Shown: positions 10,869 to 21,361 of the stretch, one piece after another
Numbering within the stretch: the first letter of the stretch is position 1
How the letters are laid out: each line of letters begins with the position of its first letter
The notes under the pieces: generated by a model
Database searches by the model: none
What the model saw: the letters and a program-made list of their open reading frames with translations, nothing else
Told to the model about the DNA's origin: nothing
Position numbers and translations under genes: made by a program
Origin: Mactra quadrangularis
Lineage: Eukaryota > Mollusca > Bivalvia > Venerida > Mactridae
Direction of reading: 5' to 3'
Assembly (NCBI GenBank): GCA_025267735.1
Contig: CM046301.1
Location: 60,469,872-60,533,871, forward strand
Length of the DNA stretch: 64,000 nt

Positions 10869-12642
10869 AAAGGGCAGAGCATGTAACAATAGTTAAATAC
10901 TGTAAAAAGGACATTAAATATGGGGAAGATAATTTTGGAAGATGAATCCTAAATTTTGTGAGTTGTTATCAAATACAAATAAACTGCACTATCAAATTAA
11001 AAAAAGCAATTACATTGTGATTTGTAAAAAAACGTATTAATGATAGTTATGAAATTTCAAGTAATATAATCCCATGTACGATTTATTTGACATACTTATA
11101 AATTATGTACAGCGGTATGATTTAACTAAAAACCTTGTAATTAATATTTTGTATATAGATCCATAGACGTTCTTGTAACAAACAGACAAGCTGTGTCTGT
11201 TCACTTTGTCAAGCGTTTGCCTTTTTCTGGCGAAGCATTTTACTGGCTCTGGTCGTTCCCAAACACCAAGTCATTCCTTTTTCTTAGAGAAGGGAAATAT
11301 GACATGGTTACCAGAGCTGTTGATGTCTTGCTAGGACTTGGTCAAACGCTTTGTTTTCTGCGTTCGTCATCGTGAGATGACGAAACAACCTGCATGAGTC
11401 GTGTATGTGGTCGCACGATCATGGCGCTCTATCCTGTCTCGCCTCCCTATATTTAATTAAATAACTACATGTATATTGAAAATGATTTAATATTTCTTTC
11501 ATCTTGAGAGAAATTTGAAAACAATATTAATGAATACATGTACACTTTAAAATGGATTAATTGGTAAATTTGCTATGTCCATTTCATACATTTCTGTACT
11601 TATTACCCCTTCGAAAAATTCATAATGTTTTAAATCCAACCTCCTATAATCGAAGACAGGAAGAGTGCCATGGTCAAAATGCAGTATTATGATAAACAAA
11701 AATATATTCAAAAATACATAAAATGAATTTCTACGCACCCGGGTCACGTCAGTTTAATCCATTGCCTCTCATATTTAAAATATGCAAACAATATGAAACC
11801 ATTAAAATAGTTTTGTCGGAAAAGTATTGGCATTTGAGAGAGGTCGATCGAGGAAGTTATAACTTTACCATCGGACTTACTTCGGCGATCGTTTAGGCAG
11901 ATAAATCTCGGATATCATAAGGTGAAAAAGTAGATCTACGAATTTGGTTTCTGTAGTAATGTAGCCTGAGCTGTACAGAAATAAGACGTGCGAGACGTTG
12001 TTCTTATGTAATGATGAGATAATCGTGTAACAAGGTTATCATTAAATGTTAACATTAAAATGACAAATAGACGTGTTTCTATGTATATAGAGACAGTCCA
12101 GGGCCATTTGCTTTGACTTCTGAATGTTGTTTTATAGCTAATAAGTAATTTAGCATACAATTTGTTTTAGTAATACTGATTTTCACGTCGATGTATAAAC
12201 AATAATAGTTCTACTTGCCAGGGACTTAATCGCCGGACCTTATAATCTGGTTGTATTTCTACTACGTCTGATTTCCGAGGTATATCTTCGTAGATGATCG
12301 CCGAGGTTGTTCCGAATGATAACTTAGTAAAAAACTTCAAATATTATCGGTCGTTTTCAGATCCTCTGTTCGGTTAACATGTGGTATTGTATTTTACTTC
12401 GTATACACGGTTCCATGTTCTAACATAAACCAACATCTTATTATATTTTGGGGTTTTGCGGACATATAAAGAACATTCTTGGTATCAGGCGTAAGGAACA
12501 ATATCATTACAATCGCGCGATATGTATGTTTTTGTTTGGACTTATCATCCTTCTGTGAAATGCAAATGCACAAGCTTATCATAATGAGTACATAATTAAT
12601 TCCCATGTAGATTTTTCGTTAATACTTTTTGATATATCATGC

Positions 12643-12854
12643 TTGTTTGTTTGATTGTTTGTTGGTTTTAACGCCGTGGCAACACATTGTATAGGTCATA
12701 TGACGACGGTCAGCCAGCCTACTCACTCCTCCTGAAAAGGCTTAATCTCTGGTTTTAGCTGTTAACCAACTACTAAGCACATACTTTCGTCAGTAACTGA
12801 CAACTGCCCTACATAATTAAAAATCATTGGTAGGAGAGAGAATAGCCGTAGAAA
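12643..12854 (-). repeat. SINE family 1, truncated (array unit 2)
   Basis: Duplicate of the 9818-10027 copy, carried along by the tandem duplication. Confidence 0.8.
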
Positions 12855-13168
12855 GTCTTGGGCAAGCTATTTATGGACGCTTGTCTTTTTCAGAGACATG
12901 ACTTGTTATCCATTGTTGTTCACTGTCCAAACAATGCAGTTACAGCTGTTCAACTAATCTTGTTTTACCCGAGTTCCTACGAATTGTGAGAAAATTGGTT
13001 GAATTATATTCGGTGGCAATGTGGAATATTTTACATGAAAAAGAATGACTTTTTATCATTATTGTTTTTATCATTATATTTATAATGTAGATCTACAATG
13101 TTATAAAGATATCTTACGTTTATATAAAAAAGTCCATTTATCAATATGATTGTAGGTTTATTTCCAGA

Positions 13169-13234
13169 GTTGCCCGAAAGACTGAAGTAAGAGCTTTGGA
13201 TTAAAGAGCGAGTTACTACAGTCTTGAGAGCAAC
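13169..13234. repeat. Small hairpin element (array unit 2)
   Basis: Array duplicate of the hairpin at 10341-10406. Confidence 0.65.
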
Positions 13235-13600
13235 CCTCCTTTTATATGATATACTTTAATGTAATTATGTACCTTTCATGTTATATGAACTAAAATTTTC
13301 TACGATCTTTATTCCGCCAACTGCAGCATAAAATTAGGCATAGTTCAGCCATTGGTAAAATCTAAGTACTGATGGTTTAAAGTTATTTCTCCATAAAGAT
13401 TCCCTTATAAAGTAAAGTACGGTCTAATACATGTACAGCTTAAAGTAACCATAATAAACGTAAACACAACACTATTCATATTAAAATATTCATAAGATTA
13501 TATATCTCAATATGTCAATGTTACCTCTTAATACGTAAATATGTATAATATAAAATATAGATATATAATAAAAAATAAAATATAAAAATAAAAATTTATG

Positions 13601-13697
13601 CATTTGCTAGGTTTCGAACCAGCGACCTCTTGAATATTTCATTTCATATGTTTATTTCCGTTCCTTCCCTTTAGCCGACTGAGCTATTTGGGTCCTA
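13601..13697 (-). repeat. tRNA-like SINE head (array unit 2)
   Basis: Array duplicate of 10772-10868 with the same box A and box B. Confidence 0.5.
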
Positions 13698-15261
13698 AAG
13701 GGCAGAGCATGTAACAATAGTTAAATACTGTAAAAAGGACATTAAATATGGGGAAGATAATTTTGGAAGATGAATCCTAAATTTTGTGAGTTGTTATCAA
13801 ATACAAATAAACTGCACTATCAAATTAAAAAAAGCAATTACATTGTGATTTGTAAAAAACGTATTATTGATAGTTATGAAATTTCAAGTAAAATAATCCC
13901 ATGTACGATTTATTTGACATACTTATAAATTATGTACAGCGGTATGATTTAACTAAAAACCTTGTAATTAATATTTTGTATATAGATCCATAGACGTTCT
14001 TGTAACAAACAGACAAGCTGTGTCTGTTCACTTTGTCAAGCGTTTGCCTTTTTCTGGCGAAGCATTTTACTGGCTCTGGTCGTTCCCAAACACCAAGTCA
14101 TTCCTTTTTCTTAGAGAAGGGAAATATGACATGGTTACCAGAGCTGTTGATGTCTTGCTAGGACTTGGTCAAACGCTTTGTTTTCTGCGTTCGTCATCGT
14201 GAGATGACGAAACAACCTGCATGAGTCGTGTATGTGGTCGCACGATCATGGCGCTCTATCCTGTCTCGCCTCCCTATATTTAATTAAATAACTTCATGTA
14301 TATTGAAAATGATTTAATATTTTTTTCATCTTGAGAGAAATTTGAAAACAATATTAATGAATACATGTACACTTTAAAATGGATTAATTGGTAAATTTGC
14401 TATGTCCATTTCATACATTTCTGTACTTATTACCCCTTCGAAAAATTCATAATGTTTTAAATCCAACCTCCTATAATCGAAGACAGGAAGAGTGCCATGG
14501 TCAAAATGCAGTATTATGATAAACAAAAATATATTCAAAAATACATAAAATGAATTTCTACGCACCCAGGTCACGTCAGTTTAATCCATTGCCTCTCATA
14601 TTTAAAATATGCAAACAATATGAAACCATTAAAATAGTTTTGTCGGGAAAATATTGGCATTTTGAGAGAGGTCGATCGAGGAAGTTATAACTTTACCATC
14701 GGACTTACTTCGGCGATCGTTTAGGCAGATAAATCTCGGATATCATAAGGTGAAAAAGTAGATCTACGAATTTGGTTTCTGTAGTAATGTATTCTGAACT
14801 GCACAGAAATAAGACGTGTGAGACGTTGTTCTGATGTAATGATGAGATAATCGTGTAACAAGATTATTATTAAATGTTGACATAAAAATGACAAATGGAC
14901 GTGTTTCTATGTATATCTGAATGTTGTTTTATAGCTAATAAGTAATTTAGCATACAAATTTTTTAATAATATTGATTTTACACGTCGATGTATAAACAAT
15001 AATAGTACTTCTTGCCAGGGAGTTAATCGCCGGACCTTATAATCTGGTTGTATTTCTACTACGTCTGATTTCCGAGGTATATCTTCGTAGATGATCGCCG
15101 AGGTTGTTCCGAATGATAACTTAGTCAAAAACTTCAAATATTATCGGTCGTTTTCAGATCCTCTGTTCGGTTAACATGCGGTATTGTATTTTACTTCGTA
15201 TACAAGGTTACATGTTCTAACATAAACCAACATCTAACTATAGTTTGGGGTTTTGCGGACA

Positions 15262-16679
15262 TTATAAAGTACCGTGGTACGAATTTAACGTATCGGTATT
15301 TAGCGATATTTTTTATTTCATTGGAAAATTCTTCCCTTCGCGAAGTGAAAGTGGTGAAACGTCAGTTTTTTTCATGGTTTATTCGATTCAGTTCCAAGAA
15401 TCTAACCGATTTTAGCCCAGTTGATTGGTTGTGCGGAACTTGTGCAAACAATGTTCTTGAATCGAATACTTTAGGACAGGAAGTTGTGAAACAAGCATGT
15501 TGTCCTGAAGCTTGATTGCAGGATCTTATGCAGCTAAGGGGGTGTTTCTTTTAACCCAATCATCTTTTTTATATGCAAAACATAAAATATAGTCCTAATG
15601 TAACGTGTGGCCAGGTGGCCAAAACACACCTGCCACACGGGTCGTGGGTACAAGGGTAACAAACTCTATTTCTGTTTACATCGATGTATATTTCTATGAA
15701 TGATGTCACATGTATATGATAAACTCAAAATATATATATAATTCAGATGACTAGAAGATGAACAGATTTATCTATAGTATCAAACTTCAGTCTGAAATAA
15801 ACAATAAACCAAAATAACCTATAGTGTTTATCAACACAAATTATCTATACACAAAGCTCTTATTAAACAATTGCTCTTTGAACACATTTATGCTATGACA
15901 CAAAATATCCTTTTCATACAAGTCATTACATAAAAATAATAAGTACAATTTAAATATGAAAGAAAAAAGCATACAAGTAAACAAGTGAGAATACGTTAAA
16001 TTACTTACAGGAAAACGGCTTCCCATACTTATACAAGTCAATACTAACACACACCACGTGAAGTCAACATACAGTGCTGTAATAAAATAAATGAACATGC
16101 ATAGGTTAGGAAATGAATGTTAAATGTAGAATGTCAGCCCGGTTGAGAGAAAGCGAAGAAAGGACAAGATAAACGACTTCAAAATAAACCACGAATAAAA
16201 TAAACCATGAACAGAAACAGCCACAAACGAAAGAAGTCTAAAATAATTAATTTCTACTTACAAACTACACGAAAGACCTAACGAAAGAGAACCACACCCT
16301 GCTTTGACGAATATTGTACCCAGACCACTTTTAAAACCGGTTGCACGGCCTTTTATAGATTACACGCTGTGTTCGCTACATTACTAAAACATGTTCTTAA
16401 TACCTAAGCTAGTAAGAGTATTGGTTCCTGATAAATAAAGTCGAGGAACAAGGTTCCTAAAACTAGCACCGCTACATCCTCCCCCTCCTGCATAGAAGTC
16501 ATCCTGACTGGAAGAGGCTAGATTATATCCATAGCTGCAATGAAGATTGCAATGTTTCTGTTAAATACAGCGGAGGCTCAACGAACTTAAAAACCCACAG
16601 TAAATCGTGGTACGTATCGCGATACGGTGCTAGCGTATTGCAATATATTCTACGCTTCTGGCGTATCGTAACAGCCCTA
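15262..16679 (-). mobile_element. hAT-type non-autonomous element interrupted by another insertion
   Basis: The right end ...ATCGTAACAGCCCTA (to 16679) and the flanking ~160 bp match the hAT MITE at 51265-51660, as does 15262-~15430. About 1.1 kb between these blocks has no counterpart there and includes the LTR-like segment. The left terminus (TAGGGCTG) is not present, so this copy is truncated. Confidence 0.65.
15599..16476 (-). mobile_element. Possible solo or terminal LTR
   Basis: On the minus strand the segment starts TGTAGCGGTGC and ends CCACACGTTACA (TG...CA). It is preceded by a purine tract CAGGAGGGGGAGGA like the polypurine tract before a 3' LTR of Ty3/gypsy elements. The flanks show no convincing 5-bp duplication, and no gag/pol remnant is visible. 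Confidence 0.45.
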
Positions 16680-16754
16680 CTTTGAAGGCATTTGCTGGAA
16701 TGTTCCAGCTTGGCATAGGTATTCTACCATCCGAATATTCCTGTCTTAAGGCAA

Positions 16755-17066
16755 GCCACCCGGCTAGCTCAGTTAGTAGCCCGCAAGTCTACTGATCGAG
16801 GGGTCGTGGGTTCGATTCCAGGGCGGGGCATACTTTCGTGGAGCTTGGTCATGAAAATATTTCTACTGCCATTTTCTCTCCTACCAATGATTTTTAATTA
16901 TGTAGGACAGTTGTCAGTCAATGACGAAAGTATGCGCTTAGTAGTTGGTTAACAGCCAAATCCAGAGATTTAGCCTTTCCAGGAACAGTAAGTAGGTTAA
17001 CTGACCGCCGTTATATGACCTATACAATGTATTGCTACGGCGTTAAACCCAACAAACAAACAAACT
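16755..17066 (+). repeat. SINE family 1, full-length copy
   Basis: tRNA-derived head with box A (GGCTAGCTCAGTTAGTAG) and box B (GGGTTCGATTCC), a ~230-bp body (CTTTCGTGGAGCTTGGTCAT ... TTAGTAGTTGGTTAACAG ... CTATACAATGTATTGCTACG) and a (AAAC)n tail. This is the consensus-like copy for at least nine others in the window. Confidence 0.88.
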
Positions 17067-17190
17067 TGTTTTAAGACGGAGATTTTACTTTTACTTGTGG
17101 TGTGCTGAGCACAAAATCCCTTGTATTATTTGGGTTATGGTTTCCGTTTACAACTTTACTTGTACATAATGTCTGTGTCTTTTATCATAG

Positions 17191-17417
17191 GTTGTGAAGC
17201 TCCGAAAAATGCTGTTTTCAAAGGCAACATGTTCTCTATGGGGAATAAAATCAAACATGAACTGAGAAATGGTGATTACCAAGTGCGGGCTACAAATGAA
17301 CAACAGACTTGTTCTGAAAATGGAACTTGGCGACCGTATTTTTGCAATCTGTCAAACCAAATTGGTGAATCTAATCTGTACTTTAATCTAGAAAACACTA
17401 CATGGTACAAAGCAAAG
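17191..17417 (+). CDS. C-type lectin gene, coding exon 3: sushi/CCP-like domain and start of lectin domain
   Basis: Acceptor is ttttatcatag|GT and donor is AAG|gtatgt at 17418; it enters in phase 1 and leaves in phase 0. It encodes residues 141-215. Residues 141-191 resemble a sushi/CCP module: a C-x-A-P start, a G-D-Y-Q-V-R core, then T-C-S-E-N-G-T-W and a closing Cys191. Only three of the usual four cysteines are present (141, 180, 191); the second is missing, so one disulfide of the fold should be lost. Residues ~201-215 (LYF..., ...TTWYKAK) already belong to the N-terminal strand and helix of the lectin domain finished by exons 4 and 5. The upstream intron is 12.4 kb, nearly all repeats. 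Confidence 0.82.
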
Positions 17418-17451
17418 GTATGTCAAAAATAATGTATAGTTTAAAAAATTA

Positions 17452-17694
17452 AAGTGGGGTTCGAAGTCTGCTTCCAGATACATGTTCAGCCGACGATAAT
17501 CCTAGGTCATTGAATACTCTTTCTAGGAGGCGTCCCACGCAGTGACCATTTACACCTAGGTGATGTGGACCATCCGTAGGTATATTTAATCATCGGCTAA
17601 AGGACATTAGCAATGCCCCTAGTGGGTTTCGAACCCGGGATCTCTCGATCTCTAACTTTGAGTTCTACCACTGGATCACTGCTCATACAGTGTC
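17452..17694 (-). repeat. SINE family 2
   Basis: The minus strand begins with a tRNA-like head (GATCCAGTGGTAGAAC, CCGGGTTCGAAACCC) followed by a body with AGGTGTAAATGGTCACTGCG. A relative is at 21362-21635. Confidence 0.7.
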
Positions 17695-18682
17695 TTATGT
17701 GCTTAACGTTTCAACAGTGGTTCAGTCGTAAGAACGACAGTCGGATTTATCTTAGTTCCTTGATAAACAAAAATTATTAGAACTACATTTCGAGGGCTTG
17801 ACGGAAGACTGTCGTAACTCATATTTTCTATTTTTTCAGGAGAAGCAAAAAACTGTTAAAACTGTTACACTGTTTTTCTCTCATGAATTTACAAGTTTTT
17901 CTTTTTCTTCTGAAATTGAGAGTTATTCTGAAAATGGAACTAAGTAAATTTATGTACTTTATAAATGGAATATTTTGATGAAATTTGGTAGGAACAGGTA
18001 TTTCGTATTTCTAAAGCCAAATTTATCAAAAAACAATTTTTGAAAAAAAATGTTACTTACGACAGTTTTCCGTCAAGATTTAATTACAACATGATCTTAG
18101 CCTCTTGCAGCTAGACACTAAATCAGTTAACTTATTTACTGTGCGGTCAGTCCACACAGAGAGTCATTACACTGTGTTTTATCACCTAAATTGGTTCATA
18201 AAAAATAAAGGTAATAGAAGATATTCATGAAGAAGATTTATAGATAATTGTCATATTAAATTCACGAGTATTCCTCTAAGGCATGCGGGTCTCGCCAAAA
18301 AATCGAACCATTGATCCCTGGTATGATTCCATACGCGTTATACCGACCGCGCGAAGGGGGTAGCAATTATCGTAATTGAATACTATATTTACTTTATATT
18401 ACGTTCACTACGGCATTATAACCCAAATACTCGGCCATAAGGGGAAAACACGGCCTCAAGAAATACCTCGGCTATTATGAGATTCAGGCATTTTGGTTGG
18501 TTCCGAATATCGATGTGGCCGGGTTTTCTCATAAAGGCCGTTTTTCTTTCCACAGAAAAATGACGCCTTTTGAAATTTGGTACAATCTGGGTGTTTTTAT
18601 AAGGACCCTATGTGCGACAGTAATGGTGTCCTTTATCTGTTGTACTTTTCGCAACTTGTAAAATTAATTAAAACTTTCAATA
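17695..18682. other. Intron sequence with weak repeat relics
   Basis: Lectin intron 3. Holds a tRNA-like relic on the minus strand near 18285-18360 and a loose inverted pair (GGCCATAAGGGGAAAACACGG near 18433 against GGCCGGGTTTTCTCATAAAG near 18518). No exon was recognised. Confidence 0.45.
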
Positions 18683-18807
18683 ATTAAGTGTTTTCGTAAC
18701 GACTTTGTTATATGGCTTCAGACAGTCATATTTGACATCGTCCGGCGGACTCAAGCTAATATGACTGTCTTCAGCCAAATAACAAGGCCGTTATTAAAAC
18801 ACTTAAT
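18683..18807. repeat. Foldback element
   Basis: Arms ATTAAGTGTTTTCGTAACGA...CAGACAGTCATATT and AATATGACTGTCTT...ATTAAAACACTTAAT surround a GC-richer centre (GTCCGGCGGAC). It abuts the next MITE. Confidence 0.8.
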
Positions 18808-19493
18808 AAAGGTACTAGTTCACAGATTTGGTTATTTTTTTCTATAATTTCAAAATACCATTCAGTATCTGTAATTGGGTATAAAAAATTTACTCTTATT
18901 ATCAGTCGGATTTTTCAACGGCTAATAGTTTGTTGAAACAGGGGCGGAAAGGTGGGCGGGCGGACGGACTGGTGGGCGGCCGGGCGGTTAGACGGGCGGT
19001 CGGGCGTCCGGTGTCGTTAGCAATTGCGTTAAAGTTTTTCTTTTCCATTTATTTCTGCCTTTTATTGTCAGATCTTTATGAAACTCCATACAATGATAAC
19101 ATACCATGTGATGAACAGAATTAGAAAATAACCACATCTCTACCTGCATTTATTATGGATTATTTCCCTTAGTAATTCTTGCGTTAAAGTTTTTAAATCC
19201 GGCTTTAATGTGGTTTCCACATTACATTTCTTGTTTTAAGACAAGCTGGCCTCTATGTTGCAAGAAATATAAAATAAATGTTACAAAAATGCACTAAAAT
19301 CGTCTATACCGTTACATACTGAGTATATATTTACTGCATGAAAAATTCATCATTCAGAGTTCTGTGTCAATTTGCACTAAAATTGTCATTATCAGAACAT
19401 TACTTTCCTGCTTTCAAAAATATTTCCATACATTTTTTATAGTTTTAGAAAAAGTTGATATTTAAGTTAAAATCTGTGAATGGGTACCTTTAA
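18808..19493 (+). repeat. MITE family B with a GGGCGG-rich insertion
   Basis: Both ends match family B (AAAGGTACTAGTTCACAG ... GGGTACCTTTAATA). About 340 bp of unrelated sequence is inserted near 18904-19240, including a G-rich (GGGCGGNC)n-like run at 18949-19008 on the + strand. Confidence 0.75.
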
Positions 19494-19599
19494 TAAACAA
19501 TAAAATACTTAAAATGACAGCTGTAGATTTATTGATTGTATTCGGTATAAATTAATAATGTAAATGTACAAGAAACATAAACAATGGATTCTTTCAAAG

Positions 19600-19684
19600 G
19601 CATGCTGTGAAATTTATGGTGGACATTTGTTGGACATAAAATCTCAAGATAAGCAAATCTCTGTAGAAACACTTCTTTTATCAG
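19600..19684 (+). CDS. C-type lectin gene, coding exon 4: lectin domain, first half
   Basis: Chosen acceptor is attctttcaaag|GCA (AG at 19598-19599); donor is CAG|gtaagt at 19685. It enters in phase 0 and leaves in phase 1. Joined to exon 3 it reads TTWYKAK|ACCEIYGGHLLDI, which matches the canonical W-x3-A-x2-C-x3-GGHL signature of C-type lectin domains. An acceptor 27 nt upstream (after 19572) would also keep phase, but it lacks a pyrimidine tract and would insert nine residues into the helix, so I prefer 19600. It encodes residues 216-243. The doubled Cys217-Cys218 is unusual; one of them should pair with Cys318. Confidence 0.8.
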
Positions 19685-20112
19685 GTAAGTATAACATGTA
19701 CATGTATATATATGCATTAAAATATGAAAGGGACGGGAATATAACAGTAAATGGTATTTTGGAAAACTGGTCTGTCTGTAAATTAAATAAGTACACAAAA
19801 ATGCCTTGACAATAGGGGTTAATATTTTTCATCGTTTATGATTATCAATTCTCGATGTATTGCAAGAAAGCAATTAAGTCGAGGTAGCAAAGACCAAAGC
19901 GTAACAGATTTGGTTAGAGCTCGGCTCTGTTTTGGGTAGGCATATGATACGGCGATCGCTCGGAACTTAATGCTATCCGGAATGGAACCCTGATGGCAGC
20001 CTAATATAGAGACAGGATTCTTTATACCTTTGTGCGTCCTTATGCTGGTGCCGTTTGTTGGAATTTTGTTTTTATGGATGAAAACGCTCACTACTACGCA
20101 GATGAAGAGTTG

Positions 20113-20244
20113 TATACTTAACGAAACTCCTAAGTACCCCGATTTCAATAATGTTGGAAATATATATTTTTTAACAATTTGTCCGATCGATAATGGAAAT
20201 GCATATGGGAACATACTGTCGTTTCAGGAGCTTCGTTAAGTATA
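20113..20244. repeat. MITE family H, short copy, just upstream of the last lectin exon
   Basis: Ends TATACTTAACGAAACTCCT and AGGAGCTTCGTTAAGTATA mirror each other. Inner sequence CTAAGTACCCCGATTTCAAT also occurs in the longer copy at 42713-43285. Its right end is 15 nt from the exon, so the branch point of the last lectin intron probably lies in it. Confidence 0.8.
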
Positions 20245-20259
20245 TATTGTTATTTATAG

Positions 20260-20492
20260 GTTTAGATATGGGTGCTGACCAACATTTTTGGCTAGGAGCA
20301 ACTGACCAAGACGAGGAGGGTGTATGGCGTTGGTCTGATTCGTCAGAAATGGAGTTTACTAACTGGTATTCAAGCAATCCAAATAATTATAATGGCACCG
20401 AACACTGTTTACAAATAACATCTACATTGCGCAACTTTGAATGGAATGACGGATCGTGCTTATCTCTGGTATCAAGTATTTGTGAAATATAG
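20260..20492 (+). CDS. C-type lectin gene, last coding exon: lectin domain, second half
   Basis: Acceptor is gttatttatag|GT; entry phase 1 matches exon 4, and the frame runs to TAG at 20490-20492. It encodes residues 245-320. It holds the WLG core (254-256), the G-x-W-x-W-S-D strand, an NPN tripeptide (283-285) where sugar-binding lectins usually have EPN or QPD, Cys293, WND (305-307), Cys310 and Cys318. WND is kept but EPN is altered, so calcium-dependent sugar binding is possible with uncertain specificity. The exon is flanked by MITEs: one ends 15 nt before it, and another starts at its stop codon. AATAAA hexamers lie at 20643 (inside the MITE) and 21192 (just beyond it). Confidence 0.9.
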
Positions 20493-21180
20493 TCCGACAA
20501 TATTAACCTTAGCTTGACCTTTATGAAAGAATATATTAAACTCAGTATTTACTGTCTATTTTGGTCTTCGTTTGTAAATCGTGCTTTATCGGACGCTTTC
20601 GGCAAAATACACATACTGAACAATTAATTTTGTTTTCATAAGAATAAATACAGGTCGTATTTTAGGTCATGCGTGTTTTTGTACTTTAAACGATGGACTT
20701 GCCCACTTAATAGGTGAATAACCTAATACATGAACTGTATTTTAATTATTTAACCATACCTCTTTGATATTTAACATTTATTTCAAATAGTGTATATGCC
20801 ATTATGAATTTTATATAAAGATGTGTTTATAAAATAAGTGTAAACTAACTAAACTATAGATTTGTAAAACTAAATCACCCCTAAACACAAGTGTGTAATG
20901 AAACCGGCAATGTTTGTATACGCAATGTTTACGTGGACGACCTGTACTTTAAAACTGTGTCATAATATTGCGGACTTACGTGTTTCCCCAAAAACTAATG
21001 TGTCAAAAATTATCAGTACAATAAGATGCCACTTTTACAAAATTGGGTTATAGTCTTATAGGTTGTTATAAACACGTGTATAACCGTATACACGCATACG
21101 GAAACACAAGATTTAATGCAAGCGAAGAGTGTAATTATTATAATTAGGTAGTTCAAGCTCATGTTAATATTGTCGCACTA
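20490..21180 (-). repeat. MITE family A, copy 2, at the lectin stop codon
   Basis: Left end TAGTCCGACAATATTAACC and right end GTTAATATTGTCGCACTA are inverted ends of the family seen at 5661-6056, here in opposite orientation and longer (~690 bp). The first three bases are the TAG stop of the lectin frame. TA dinucleotides flank both ends. Confidence 0.85.
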
Positions 21181-21361
21181 TACATTAAAAAAATAAACTC
21201 TCATAGTTCGTTTTTTATGAACTGTCAAAATATTCGACCGAATATATCACACGTATGACATATTCGGACCGAATATGTTACAGCGTGACATAGACGTTTT
21301 GTGACAAATGCGGTCTAACAAAGCACTATGCATCTGGTAATATTTGGAGACTATAGCAGGA

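Larger units (their letters stand above)
9132..15260. repeat. Large tandem array, unit ~2.8 kb, about two full copies plus partial ends
   Basis: Landmarks recur at ~2.8 kb: TTTATAGCTAAT at 9304, 12130 and 14930; GTTGCCCGAAAGACTGAAG at 10341 and 13169; GTGTCTGTTCACTTTG at 11193 and 14020. Copies differ by scattered substitutions and small indels, so the duplication looks fairly recent. The first unit is broken: 9132-9302 matches 10674-10843, then ~1.3 kb is missing. Each unit holds a truncated SINE, a small hairpin and a tRNA-like SINE head. The open frames at 11193/14020 (+) and 11547/14374 (-) repeat only because the DNA does; no gene is supported. Confidence 0.9.

Noticed and set aside
11193..11375. 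60-codon frame repeated identically at 14020-14202
   Set aside because: It begins at GTG, has no recognisable domain, and its identity follows from the recent 2.8-kb tandem duplication rather than selection.
11547..11747. 66-codon minus-strand frame repeated at 14374-14574
   Set aside because: Same reason: array duplication. No splice context, no homology recognised.
15321..15515. 64-codon + frame
   Set aside because: Falls largely in sequence homologous to the non-coding interior of the hAT MITE.
19564..19599. Upstream start of lectin exon 4
   Set aside because: The acceptor there lacks a pyrimidine tract and would disrupt the lectin-domain helix; the 19600 acceptor restores the signature.
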